From: Erythrophleum ivorense
Taxonomy: Eukaryota; Streptophyta; Magnoliopsida; Fabales; Fabaceae
Direction of reading: 5' to 3'
Assembly (NCBI GenBank): GCA_026724425.1
Contig: JAIUCV010000002.1
Location: 5,399,001-5,463,000 of the forward strand
Length of the DNA: 64,000 nt
Shown here: positions 1 to 12,515 of the stretch, one piece after another
Position numbering within the stretch: position 1 is the stretch's first letter
Layout: each line of letters opens with the position of its first letter
Position numbers and translations under genes: made by a program
The notes under the pieces: model-generated
Told to the model about the DNA's origin: nothing
Databases searched by the model: none
What the model saw: only the letters and a program-made list of their open reading frames with translations

Positions 1-730
1 CATAATTAAATTGTATGGTAAAAGAGAACAGATTTATGGATTATAATTGAGAATTATATTGGATTTTTTTTTAAACTAATGACAACATTTGATTCTCTTA
101 AGCTCAATCTTAAAAGATAAAACACACTTCAGGTCTGAAAGCAAGACTTAAGAATCCTAATTAGGCTAGGATTTCTTACTTCATTTTAAGTGTCGAATAA
201 GGCAAGGTAGCAGCAAGGGTTTATTGTGTGTTCTGAGGTGGGTGTTTCATACTCTTTAATTTGTGGATGATTGTATTTTTCTTCTCTCTTCTCCTGTTGA
301 TTGGAAGAAGTTCTTTAATGTCATCATCTAATTGTAGGGTTTTCGGAGTTAAATTTAAGGATTAGTATACTAGTGATTGACTTGGCTATGATAACTATAA
401 ATCATATGTCCTTGGCCACTTTACTAGCTTGGCTATATAAGATTTTCAGTGGCAAGGCTTCTGTCTTTCAAGCCATAGAACTAATGCAATAAATTTATTA
501 AATATATGATCTCTTTAGGTGTCCTTAACATTCAATAGAAAAGGCCTAATAAGTTCCTCTACGAAGTTCTTAATGATTATCCTTTCTTATAAGTTATTCT
601 CATCTTAAGGTTTAAGGCTCTGATTGAACAATAACAAGTATTCTGTATAGTGCTCTCTATATTTTGTGAGGCCAAAGTAGCAACTTATTATAGTGATCTG
701 GCCAACTAATAGTATATGCCTTCTTTGCAG
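1..730 (+). other. Intron (partial) of the KIN-7 kinesin gene
   Basis: No coding exon was recognised here. The stretch is AT-rich and runs into a clean acceptor (ttctttgcag) at 721-730, just before the first recognisable exon. The kinesin motor domain must lie left of the window, so this is read as the 3' part of a long intron. A very short exon could have been missed. Confidence 0.55.
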
Positions 731-3700
731 AAACCTGATCTGGTAGGAATATCAACAAATGTTGATAGCGAGAGCTCTACAAATGGGTCTCCTGCATCCT
801 CTTCAAAACAAACGCCAAATAGAGTTATGCTTTATGACATGAAAGACTCACGCAGAAATTCAATCAGCACAAAGGATAATGCTTCAGCTCTTAATTCCTT
901 TCCTTTAAGAAATCAAGCAGGTGACTTGTTTAGTGGAATTGTTGGAGGTCATCAACTTCCTCCGGTGAGATCTCAAATACTAGTGAAAAATGTAACAGGA
1001 AAGATATATATATTTTCCAAAATGGATTAATCTTACGGACCAGAACCATAACTGTGCTGAATGACTATTTTGCAGACTGGGAACACAATAACTGATCAAA
1101 TGGATCTTCTTCGTGAACAAGTAAAAATGCTGGCTGGGGAGGTGGCACTATGTACCAGTTCTCTAAAACGATTGTCTGAACAAGCTGCTAACAAGCCCGA
1201 AGATTTACAACTACAAGTGAGCTACTACTTAAGACAGTCAAATGAGGACTGGAACATAATTTTCTTTTATTGTCAAAATTGAGGTTGCTATTCTGGTGAT
1301 GATGGCAGGAGCACATGCAGAAGTTGAAGGATGAAATTAGCCAAAAGAAGGACCAAATCCGTATTCTAGAGCAACGTATGCTAGGACCACTTCGGATGAC
1401 TCCACATGCACCTAATAACAGTGAAATCTCTGAGGTAAGTATGAGACTAGAATTTACCAGGAACTACGACCCAACATCAGTTAGACTAAACTCAGACCCA
1501 ATTAAAAATGCAACTATATTCTGTGAAAACGCCTCTGAGAACTCTATCCTTGTCGCTTGCAATACCTAGCTGTTATTTGTTGTCACATGCAGCGTGAAAG
1601 AAAAAGTTTAATATCACCAAAAATAACTAGAAGCATAATATTTATTTTTTAAACTAGAGTATGCTTCATATTATTGTATATATATTATGGTGAACAAAAG
1701 CAAAGAGAATTGTTGTCTAAAATAGTGCAGTGCAATCCACAGAATACAGTAAATTTATTCCAAGGACAGAAATGAAGGAAACAAAGACAAATAACACGAC
1801 CAAATCATATTCTGTTTCCTCTGACTCGTCCTTTACTTTTTGACATCTCTTGCTCTAGAGTTTAAAGCCCTCGACATGCTTCATACATTTTTGTGAAACT
1901 TTTTAGTATTATTTTATTTAAGTATAAACTGATGCATTGTGGCCGCATAAGAGTACTAAAAGTCATCATAAAATTGAAGGGAAGAAAATATTTGGGACAG
2001 GGTAGTAATAGTGATAGAAATTTTTGTAGCTTTTTATTATTTAAATTTTTTTAGGTCTAACAAGCTTATATATGATGATTTACATTTAATGTATTGGAAT
2101 ACTTATATTGATAAGTTGGTTACTCCCTAATGTAGGCTCTGGCCAAGCTTACCACTGAGCTCAATGAAAAAATCTTCGAGCTTGAGGTTGGTTTTTCTCT
2201 CGATACATTTGTTATGGTTTTTTTAATAGCAATTAGCAAGCAGAAAATGCTACAAGCCTCATACTGAGGTGTTCTCTCTTGTTGATTGAGTATTCAAGAT
2301 CAAGTCAGCAGACAATAGGATACTTCAAGAGCAACTGCAGTCTAAGGTATATCACACAACTGTACGATCTTCTTGTATGGGGACTTGCAATTTCTAATTA
2401 TTTTCCTAATTTTCCACAGAATTCAGAAAATTTTGAGATGCAAGAGACAATTCTTATGCTAAGGCAACAGCTAGATTTATTGATGGATAAAACCTCAAAT
2501 AATTCTCAACAATTGGCCAAAAGTGTGACTGACCCATGCAACTTGTGTTCTAAAGAGATATTGGAAGAGACTCATGAACAATCAAGCGTTACAAACTCAA
2601 GTATCCAGGAGGACTCCAAGCAGGGCGGTAGTAATTCCATTTATAATTCTCAAATTTTTATGCAGGTTTTTCTCTCTTTTCTCTTGTATTTTTTTTTAAA
2701 GCATTTCTGCAGAAGATTTTTAACAAACTGAAATTATCTTTAGCATTAGAGGTAAATATGAAAACACATTGTCTGGTATCTTCGGTGTGTTTGTGTGCTT
2801 CTGTAGAAGTGGTTTTTCTTTTAATCTTTTTCACTATTAAATTGAGTAGGCAGCTGAAATAGAAAATTTGAGGCAAGAGAAGGTGAGATTGGCTGAAGAG
2901 AAAGATGGTCTTGAGATTCAGAGCCGCAAACTTGCACAGGAAGCTTCATATGCAAAAGAGTTGGCAGCAGCTGCAGCTGTTGAACTCCGAAACCTGGCTG
3001 AAGAAGTAACCAAACTTTCTTATGAAAATGCAGAGCTGACTGCTGATCTGGAAACTGCAAAAGTGGCTTGTTGCAAATCTAATTGTTGTCAGAGATCCGC
3101 TTCATATGAGCACAAGCAAAGTATTAATAATTCTGTCCAACAAGATGGTCAATCCAGAAGGCTAGGGAGTGATGTTCTAGTTGAGAAGTTGCAGAAGGAC
3201 CTTAAAGCTAGATTCCAAAGAGAAGCTGCGTTAGAAGCTGCTCTATCCGCAAAAGATCAAATAGAAGCTGACCTAAGAAGAAGGCTTGACGAAACAAAGC
3301 ACCATGAACAAGATTTGGAAAATGAGCTTGCAAGTATGCGGGTGCTGGTTGCAAAGATGCGAAAGTCTGTTGTTAATATTGACGACACGTCAACAGCCCA
3401 TAAGCCTAATGATGTACAAACCAGGGTTAGAAATGGACTTCGCCCAGGTAATGGCTACACTTACAGAAAAACATATAAAGAATATGAAACTTTCGCAAAC
3501 ATGGAAGAGATGATCGCATTAGAAGAACTGAAGGCTAGTTATCAAAAAGAGAGAAGAAGATGCAAAGAACTAGAAAGTGTTATTTCTAGATTGAAGGTAT
3601 CTCATTCTTGAATCATGTCACATTTCATCCATATGCCATGATAATATTAAGTAGTAACTTCATGTTCATAATCTGCATAAACTAAGTGTCTCGTAATGCT

Positions 3701-4841
3701 ACCAATTGCTGAGAAAAAATAAGTTTAGGTGACAAGTTTGTAGAATAGAATGACTTTAGAGAGACATAAGCCTCTAGTATATTCATTCTCAGTGAGCTTG
3801 AATCTGATTCCAATTAGTTAGTATTCTGTTTGGATAAGATTTCCTGACCAGAGTCATCAGAAGCCTTGATTAGCTAGACTCAATGATTACAATTCTCATT
3901 AATTAACTGGTCTTCTTGACATTTAAGTTATGAACCATGTATTATACGCTTTGGGTTTTTTGTTAGCTTGATCCCTCAATCCTCACCGTCCTGGAATATT
4001 CTATTTGAACGCCTAGTAGATTGTGCTTTTTGGAGACCGACAATTATAGTTGGCACAAAAGGCTTATGTTAGTTGATGATCGTCTATTTCACCCAACATA
4101 AGCCGAGACTTGCTTAGTATTCTCTGGTACATGAAGAGAAAAAATGTACAAATGACATCACTTTTAATAACGTAATAGGGTGAAGATGTCGCTGGTCTGG
4201 ACGTTATGGCCCTTGAAGAACTTCAAAACCTTCATATTGAGGCAATAACAAAGATTTGCCAAGCAAAGGTGATATCTCTCCCTTGCCTAGTCCTATTGAT
4301 TCCCTATTTGTTTTGCTTTTTCCCTTTAAGATTTCATATCTTTTCATTGTCACTCTTTATATCCTGTAAAAGTAACATTTAACTGGTTGCTGCTGCTCTT
4401 AGTCCTGCTGCTTGTTCTTAGTTTGAAATAAACACTCGCTTACCTTGTAACCCTAGAAATCATATTTCACAAGAAAATGTCCAAAGGGTCAACTTGCTTT
4501 GCCTCCTGTGTGTCAAGCCATTTTTTGTTTCAAAACACATAACTAAATCCGAAAACTGATTTACATTTTTCTTATAGATGAATATAATCTTGATATTCTG
4601 AATTTTCACGCTTTATATCAGAAGTTAAATCCATAAAATAAACTAATCTCATTCATCAGTTTGAGCAATTTTCAGAAGAGCGAAAGTTGTGCTCTCTATG
4701 TTTCTGGTTCAACAGGCAATAAATTTTGAATACCAAGTTTTTGTCAATCTCTTCTGCCTAACATTGCAATCTCTTGTGACTAAACTACCATGACTAATAA
4801 AGATCATTTTACAACTGCAGTACGCAAATCAGGACTTATAG
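731..4841 (+). CDS. KIN-7 subfamily kinesin, 3' part (coiled-coil tail), partial
   Basis: This is the C-terminal part of a plant kinesin of the KIN-7 (CENP-E/MKRP-like) family, microtubule motors often carrying organelle-targeting N-termini. Exons by reading frame and GT/AG sites: 731-964, 1076-1216, 1309-1434, 2136-2186, 2299-2346, 2420-2665, 2850-3596, 4179-4268 and 4821-4841, giving 567 visible residues. Recognisable family blocks are TDQMDLLREQVKMLAGEVAL (exon 2), KSADNRILQEQLQ (exon 5) and the long heptad-rich coiled coil in the 249-residue exon 7. The last two exons give a tail ending ITKICQAK then YANQDL and stop. The 3' terminal exon is the least certain; reading on into the intron would instead add an unrelated hydrophobic tail. 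The start of exon 3 could be 1321 rather than 1309. The ATP-binding motor domain is outside the window, so motor activity cannot be judged. It converges on the protease gene, about 620 bp away. Confidence 0.85.
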
Positions 4842-5460
4842 AATGTTGCTATTGGCTACTGTGAGTATACCATATACATAAGTACTCCAGGGATTATGTT
4901 CCTAATTTAACGATGTTTAAACTCAGTTATCATACACGATATGCAGGTACAGTATACTTTGTAATTCATACCGATAAGTGACAATCAATCACCTTTTAGC
5001 TGATATATGGAAGCTACAGTGAAGGTGCATCTTCTAGCTTAATGCTCGACTAACTCTGCTGAGGGGATTTGAGGGCTGTGCATCAATTGTTCTCCACCAA
5101 GCATTTCTATTATGCATGTGTTGGGTGTTCCCGCTTACAAATTCATATATAGTAGCGTATGAAGCACAAAGTATTCTAGCAAGGCTGACCAAAAGTGAAC
5201 CTCAGTATATGTAATATGTCGTACCGTGGACATGGAGTTACATATGCAATCCAATGTTGAACTCATCAGCAATCTATCATATCGTTAGTTTGCAGGGCAC
5301 CGATCAGATAAAATACCGAAATTGGCTGCGTAAGGCAGTGAAAAAACTTCATCAAAATCACGATCCACACTGTTAATGAACAGGGGGAAACAAATACCCT
5401 TGTGAGAAAGCCGTATGGGCAATTAATCACAGTAAAAGATATCACAAAGAGATTGGTTTA
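4842..5460. other. Convergent 3' intergenic region
   Basis: This 0.6 kb spacer separates the stop codons of the kinesin (plus) and the aspartic protease (minus) and should hold both 3' UTRs. No ORF of note was seen. The short distance makes overlapping antisense 3' ends possible. Confidence 0.5.
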
Positions 5461-8000
5461 TTACTTGGGAAGCCTATCACAATTGGCAGTAACCCATCCG
5501 ATCAGCTGTTTCTCATTGTCGTAGATCACCATTTTATCTTGTAAAGAGATGTCTGTTGCGAGCAGAGAGAATAAATACCAATCAAATAAACAACAAAGCA
5601 TAGTAAAGTATAGCATGATTTCTTATATTGGCATGTCTTCGTCGTACCTCCAATTATGTTAAGATCTTCCAGTCCTACTTCATCGCCATTTAGGATTCCG
5701 AAGCAGACATTGCCATGTTTCTGTGATGAGACATGTTAGAAATATGGTTTCATTTGTTCCCTTGCTATGGGAGGAACAGAAGGATTTGTGTGTTAAAAGG
5801 TGCTCACCGTGACAATTAAATAAGCTTCTAGCGGTAGTTGCAGCTGCACGTTTTTCGTTTTTGTGAAGCTCAGTGCCAAAGGCTTAAAATAGTTGTTAAC
5901 ATCACGTAAAGATTTGAAAGGCTTCGCACCCTTCCAGCAAATTGGAAGAGATGGGTCTTCAGTTGCTCTTGTCAGCTGTTTTCCCTTCAAGTCATTAATT
6001 ACCTGAATTATAGATAAAGGATTACCAACTGATAGATGAATTTCTTAAAGTCAAAAACACAAGATGATTGATGATTATAAAACGGGGGTCTGTCATTTAC
6101 ATCTCACCAGATCAACAATGGCTTCATAAGCTTTGGAATTGAAGTATGTGTAGGAGCTCCCACTGTCAAAGATAACTTCAAGACCCTTAACATTAGTAGG
6201 TTTTCCATTGAAAAACAGTTCAGCTGGTCCAGAGCTGTAGCGTTTTCTGAAGCAATGATTGTGAAAGTTATCTCATACATTTGTGAAATAACAAAATTGG
6301 AAACACAAGACATTTTATGATAACTTACTCCGAGGAACTAGAAAGCATAGGTGTCCGAACAATTCCAGATGAAGGGATGAGATCATCTCCAAAAAATAAA
6401 TAGCCTCCTCCTCGCCCACTTAAGCAGTGTCCCACTACATTGCGGGTGAGACCCAGAGAATGAAGTTGTGACAAAATGCTTGCCTTGCCACTCCCAAGGC
6501 CAAGAACTCCCGCTGTAGAAGCTGGAGGAGTTGGACCAGAGAATTTCTGATCATATCCACACCTAGCATGCAAAAGATAAATGCACGATCAAACAGTTAG
6601 GAAAATCTTAATATTAACATAGTGAATACACGAGTCTAATACTGCATAATTTCACCACCATAAATTCTAAAATTCGAGTGCGCAAGCACCGTCATAAGGA
6701 TGGAGTGAGAAGACTCACCCAAAGGCGACTTTGGGACGTAGGACAGAGCCATTGGTAAATTGAAGGGGAATGTAGTCTCGGACAAGCACACCAAGAGATG
6801 ATCCGTTGTCTGCATACTCGACCTCGTAGTCGCATTGCTCGTCTGGAGCGGAACATTGATAGCTTGTGGATAAGTGCAGTCGAGTACATAACTGGTCCGA
6901 ACATTGTACAACGTTGTTGTTGGGTTTATAGAGTTGATCACGAGGCTGCAAACACAACAGTTGAGGAAAGAAAAATGACTGGTTAGTGTTCGCTACTAAT
7001 ACTTCAATACGAAGTACGAACTGAAATAAAAAAAGGTTTACCTTAGTGCAACCTTGACATGGTGCATCACACTGTACCCAAGTGAGGTCACTGCCGGAGT
7101 CAATATCAAGGTCGTAGAGCTTGGGAGGATAGCCAATGTTAAGGGAGACTGTGTAGTACCTGCATATAGAAAAGCGAACCGATTATATTTTTTTGAATCA
7201 TTATGATATTGATTTGACAATAAGATAAGTTCACTTGCAGAGAACCAACGCCTATGTAGCTATAACTTTTTGTTCCAAAGGCACCATGAAGTATAGATAA
7301 AAAGTAGCTTTAGTGGGAAATTGAGTGAGAGATGGGTCCACTTCTTGTTTAATGGGAAGGAGAAACTACCCTTAAAAAGGAGGTCCCTTAAGTAAAAGTA
7401 CATTTTTGTTCCTCTCTCAGTAAAATAAATCAAAATTGAAAGGTAGGAACAGTAGGACAAAATTCGACCCAAACGAAGAGGATTCTGAAATTTCCTAAAA
7501 AACCAGAAAAGGAACTGACATCAAAAGAACTGGCGAGAAAAAAATGATTCTGCTGCGAATTCAACAATCGACAATCTCCAAACATGGTAGTATGAGAGCA
7601 AAAATGGGAGAAACGAAGAATCAGTTGTCAGATCAGAAATTTATTTTATCGGAGATAGATAGATGAAGAATGTTTCAAAGGATTAGGAAAGCTCAGAACA
7701 GAAATTAATTTCAGAAAACAAAAACCTATTAAAAAAAACCTAGAATCAGTGATAGAATATCAGCAAGTTGATATGACTAAAGGAAAAAAAAGTTTTATCA
7801 TAGGATACATACCCAAGAGGATATACATTCCCTTGAACCTGGAAAACAGCTGAGGAGCCAAGCCGACTAGCAGAAGTTGGATGCGTCGACTTTTTAGAGT
7901 TACGGGGTTGCTTGGCTGCGGAGAAACAGAGTGGGAAAAGAGCAGACAAGCCCAGAAAAAATAAGACCGTCAATGTGATTCCCTTGCTTTTGGCATCCAT
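5461..8000 (-). CDS. A1-family aspartic protease, nucellin/Asp1-like
   Basis: Pepsin-type (A1) endopeptidase of the plant nucellin/Asp1-like group, entering the secretory pathway. Eight exons on the minus strand: 8000-7813, 7159-7042, 6945-6719, 6562-6329, 6246-6108, 6002-5808, 5720-5648 and 5552-5461. All phases agree and give 421 residues. The start at 8000 is preferred over an in-frame ATG at 8057 because MDAKSKGITLTVLFFLGLSA is a typical signal peptide. The first catalytic motif is IDSGSDLTWVQCDAPC (Asp at about residue 83). The second is VIFDSGSSYTYF (Asp about 283). Cys-rich nucellin-type spacing (CDAPCQGC, CDYEVEYADNGSS, CGYDQ) follows. The C-terminus ends IGWVTANCDRLPK, without a long extension or clear GPI signal. 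The first motif reads DSG where relatives usually have DTG; both fit the family pattern, so activity is expected. Substrate is unknown. Confidence 0.92.
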
Positions 8001-8194
8001 CCTAATAGAAGGAATTGACTGCTCAGAATCAGAGGAGAAAAGGTGGAAGTGAATCAAAAAGTAGAAGACTTTAGATCAAAAGGGAAAACAAAATTTGAAA
8101 AAGGGTAGAAATTATGAGCACTGAAGTGAAGAAGAGCCTACTGGCGTGCCTCGTTTATGTGGCTTTGGTTTTGCTTTTGTGGCAGAGTCAACGT

Positions 8195-8202
8195 GTTTTA
8201 TA
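8195..8202 (-). promoter_or_regulatory. Candidate TATA box of the aspartic protease gene
   Basis: On the minus strand the sequence reads TATAAAAC, about 195 bp upstream of the chosen ATG. The 5' UTR length implied is plausible. The call rests on motif and position only. Confidence 0.4.
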
Positions 8203-8714
8203 GACAAAGAACGACCACGTTTTGGACTCTGTTTGGACAGTAATTGACAAAACAAGGTTCGAGGTTTATGTGGATTGCGTTGTAACTTGTAAGTCCCTCA
8301 ATGATTATTTAAAAAAAAAAAACGTACTTTGAGGATCAAAAACATGATTTTTTACAAAAGAGAATAAGCCAAATTGCGAAAGAGGTTAATCCAAAAAAAG
8401 AGTAACTATGGAAGTGGAGTTTGGAATGTCACTTTTTTTTTAATGATAAAAGAGTCATTTTGAATAAATTTCAATTGTTTAATATATTATTATTCAAGAT
8501 TTGATTGGCTAAGATGTAACTGTGTGAATGGTTAAAATTTGCTTTAAATAACTTATTTTTTTAAATTATCTCTAAATTTTATGTTGATCATAATATTAAG
8601 AATAAGCATAATTTGATAAGTTTTATTAACACTTAAAATTTGAAGTAGCAACACATGAGGTTTTTTTTTTTAAATATGAATTTTATTGAAATTTTGTAAA
8701 ATAAATTTTTAAAG

Positions 8715-8935
8715 GAGGAAAAACTTATATACAGTTCTTTAAATTCTTATTATCAGATTATTTAATCAAAATATAATAAATATATGATTTTTCAATTAAA
8801 ACATGACAAGTGTATAATTTTTATAAATAATTATATGATTTTTTTAATTAAACCATACACTTGTTATATTTTTATTAAATAATTATACATTTATCACCTA
8901 GTGATAAAGATATAAGAAATTATACTTAAATTTAA
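8715..8935. repeat. AT-rich MITE-like inverted repeat, copy A
   Basis: The two ends are imperfect inverted copies (left about 8718-8790, right about 8855-8932), built around 'cttatata...ttattatcaga...aatcaaaatataataaatatat'. Related copies occur at 12365-12515, 21590-21895 and 48895-49105. It has no coding capacity. Boundaries are approximate. Confidence 0.5.
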
Positions 8936-10750
8936 TCAAAACTTTAATTCCATGTTCAATACTGTTACCACTTGTACACTAATAAATAAATGAATAAATA
9001 ATTTTGTAAATGATTACTCTAACAATTTGTTTAATACCAAACAAAAAGTATTTAATTATAGGTGAATTTTTAATAAAATATTAATTAAAAAATTGTAGTC
9101 CATCAAGTAACTGATCAATATTGTTAATTACATATAATTGTTTAAATAATGTTAAATTTATGAAACTCGTAGTAACAAATACATGCCTAAGAGATTTGGT
9201 TAGCAAAACTTTAAGAGTTACCGGTACATGCCATGTGTCATTGTCATAACTAGAATTTTCTTGCCTCTCATCTTCTTTCTTATGATTTATTCATTGTTTT
9301 GTTTTCATAACTTAGAGTGGACATAAATAAACCAAACCAAAGAAATTGAATCAAATCAAAATTGATAAAAAATTGAAAGAGACGATTTTGATCGATTCAC
9401 AGATAATGGACAGTTCAATTGGATTGTGGGTCGAAAACAAAAATTCTAACCAAATTAGATTGAACCAACTGTCAAATCTGCAAGGAGCTAAGTATTTAAG
9501 CCTTAAAGCACCAGATCACCTTGTTTTCTCAAAGATTCTATTGCCCACGAGGTGAACCCAAACTCTCAGTACAAACAGTCTCGTCCAACCAACGTTGAAC
9601 TTCAACTAGTACTGCAAGTTTGCTATATCTATCTACTCCTATATCATAAGCCACCCACCCCTTTCCTGGCATACTGACAAGTAATTAATGATCCATTGTT
9701 AATGAAACTCAAAGGGAGAGTAATCTAATGAACTAAATCTAGGCCTGGTTCCTGAATCTTTGGAATGGTAATGAGTTTTGTTCCAGTTTAGTCATCCTTG
9801 GTTGTCCATATATCAATATAGATAAGTCTCTTATTTTTTGTTTGGTATGTGTTTTTAGGATAAAAAACGAGAAGAAAAAATAAGTGTGAGGTTCACATAT
9901 CTTTTACATTGTTTTTTTTTCCTTCAATTTCCTTTTAAGGTTGAAAGGAAGACGAAAGAAGATTGGTTAGTATGACTCATTCAATGCTCCACACCATGCT
10001 AATCCCAAACTATCATGTGGTAGTGGTACTACTTAAATTTCTCAACTAGATACGTGAGAGGTTGGGCAAGATTAGTTGGTAGAACTTGGGTTTATGATCT
10101 TATTGAAGACTTGAGACATTTAAGATGAATGTACAAACTGGCACCAAAATTGATTGATTCAACTTAATCAAATTACTTATCAATAGGATTGGTTTAGTTT
10201 AGTTCTCCCCACTTCAATCAAGCTAACTAAACCAAACAATTCACTAACATGATTGATTGGTTTGGCTAGTCTTATCTTTTAAAATCGATTAAATCAAAAT
10301 TAAGCATGTTTTTGTTCACAATTTTTTATCTGCTAATAAATTTTAACATAGGTTAAAAAATAGGATAAGATTAGAATCAATCAATTTGACAAAAAAATTA
10401 GTGAATCAATCATGGCTCTAGTCATTTGACTTTTAAAATTAATTAAAAAAATTAGTTAAGAACCAACCAAACTAGTCAAACACTAATAAAATTGAAAAAA
10501 AAATCAATGAGATTTGGCATTAAATTAATCAACAATTAATTTTTATTTTTTTGTCTGAATCACAATTTTAACATTGTGTAAAAGAGATTTATAATATATA
10601 ACGGATCATATTCAATCCATTTCCTATAAATTTATTATCATATGCAAAATACTTTAACTAATATTTATATTTTAAAATAATTATATCTATTTTAAATATT
10701 ATTTTTTAATATATGTATAGTTAATTTAATTATAAAATATCATATATATA

Positions 10751-10812
10751 CACTTATATATAAATATATAACAGTTTGACACTTATAAATAAATATATAT
10801 AACAGTTTGACT
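10751..10812. repeat. Two-copy tandem repeat, about 30 bp unit
   Basis: A unit containing 'aaatatataacagtttgac' followed by 'acttataaataaatatat' is present twice in a row. It is a simple local duplication in AT-rich DNA. Confidence 0.6.
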
Positions 10813-12066
10813 ATATTTAGAATCACCTCTTATCCAAATTCAATAATTTTTAAAATATTAAATTTTACAACTTACATAAAAGGGCATTTTGGTATTTGTG
10901 TCTCAATTCAAGTGTCTCAAAGGTATGATTGACATTTTATCCTCATTCTTGTTTCATCGCTTTCTATCGCCACTTTGATACATTTGAATTAGACCTCATC
11001 AGGAGCAACGTTTGTATAAAAACAAGTTAGATCCATGAAAAAATGCTTAAAAAATAGGCGCAAGCTCAATACTGTAACAAAAACGTGGACTGGGCCCAGC
11101 TTAATAAACTCTATTTTTTCTTAAACCAAGTTTCTAGACTTCAACATATAATTAAACACTAAAAATTTTAATTTATACAATTCTATTATAATATTATTAT
11201 GTGTAAAAAATATTAAAGAATAATAAAATTTAAATACAGTTGACTTTAAACACAATAATACATACTTTTATTATTTCTTCTAGATCGTTATTATGAAGTA
11301 TGTGTATGAGTTGGGCAACAAAATTTTGTTCTTTATTAAAATATTCTTCATCTATCTATTCATGGAAAGAAAGGGATATTTAAATTAGAATTGAACAAAA
11401 TTGAATATATTCAAAGTAACCTCATCTAAAATTATTTTATTCAAATCATTAATAAACACTTTTATTAATTCAAACAACATTTCAACCAACAAAAGTAAAA
11501 AATTTATGTTTTGATAAAGATAAACTCATTGTATACTAAATTAACAGAGCACTTAAACTTAATAATAAAATAAATAAATAAAATTTAATAACATTAATAT
11601 ATATACATATATATATATATATAGAAATTTTATCCAGTTAGGCTTGGGATTAAAAAAAAAACCCCAAGCTTCACTTATTTTAAAAGTAGTTTTTTTTTTC
11701 AAATTGACTTGTCTTTTAGATTTTTTTTAAAGACTTATATCTATATTTTTCACGCCAAACCTATTGGTTGAGCAAGTTTTTTAACTTATGATTAGGTTTA
11801 ATTTAAAATTTCAGAAAAAAAATACATTTGATAACTACCTAATTATTTTTATCACATATTTTGATATTTATCTTGCCATTTTTTCCTCTATAGCTCTCCC
11901 TTCAAGGTTGTTTCTTTATTTTCCCCTTTAAGTTATATTTCAACTTAAATTCTTGTTGAAGAAATTAAAATTTAATGTGTAAATTTTGAATATTGAAATT
12001 GTATTTGAAAAAAGATTTGATTTAAGTGCATTTTTTATATTTTTGCTATCATATTCTTCAATTATA

Positions 12067-12362
12067 TTTCCTTTGGTCTTATATATAAGAAACAAATAAC
12101 TGATTCACGAGTATTAAGAAAATTAATTAAAAGTAATTAATCTTTTTAATTTTGTCTCAAATAAAAATTATTTTTCAAAAATATCCCTATTTAATATGTG
12201 CACTTTCTTTTTGAAATTAATAACCACTACTACTCATAATTTGAATGACTTATTTAATGAATGGTATAATTAGAATACTGTAATTAATATGGTAGTTTAT
12301 TTTTTATATATAATACCAAATCAAATATCAAAAAAGTCTCTTATATATGAGACCGGAGGGAG
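12067..12362. mobile_element. Stowaway-type MITE (Tc1/mariner-derived)
   Basis: The right end, read inward, is CTCCCTCCGGTCTCATATAT, the classical Stowaway terminus. The left end is the matching but decayed TTTCCTTTGGTCTTATATAT. The two terminal inverted repeats align base for base over about 27 positions. A TA dinucleotide flanks each end (12065-12066 and 12363-12364), as expected for the TA target-site duplication. The length (about 296 bp) and lack of coding capacity fit a non-autonomous element. Confidence 0.85.
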
Positions 12363-12364
12363 TA

Positions 12365-12515
12365 ACATGATAAATATATAATTTAATTGAAGAATCATAT
12401 ATTTATTTGCAAAAATCATACATTTATCATGATATTCTTGAAAAAATATAAATTTGTCATTTTTTAATTGAAAAAATTAATAGCAAAAATATAAGGAGTT
12501 AAATATAAGTTTTTT
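12365..12515. repeat. AT-rich MITE-like repeat, copy B (partial)
   Basis: Contains the family end 'ttaattgaaaaaattaatag' plus 'caaaaatataaggag', also seen at 48895-49105. It directly abuts the Stowaway element, which may have inserted beside or into it. Confidence 0.4.

Noticed and set aside
6104..6313. Minus-strand ORF in the middle of the protease gene
   Set aside because: Wrong frame of exon 5; the frame joined by splice sites gives the catalytic FDSGSS motif instead.
6798..6986. Plus-strand ORF antisense to the protease
   Set aside because: It is a shadow of protease exon 3; the minus-strand frame has conserved motifs and splice sites.
9346..9555. 69-codon ORF on the plus strand
   Set aside because: Composition follows the surrounding AT-rich repeat (aaattgaatcaaa patterns), with no splice partners, no known motif and no promoter.
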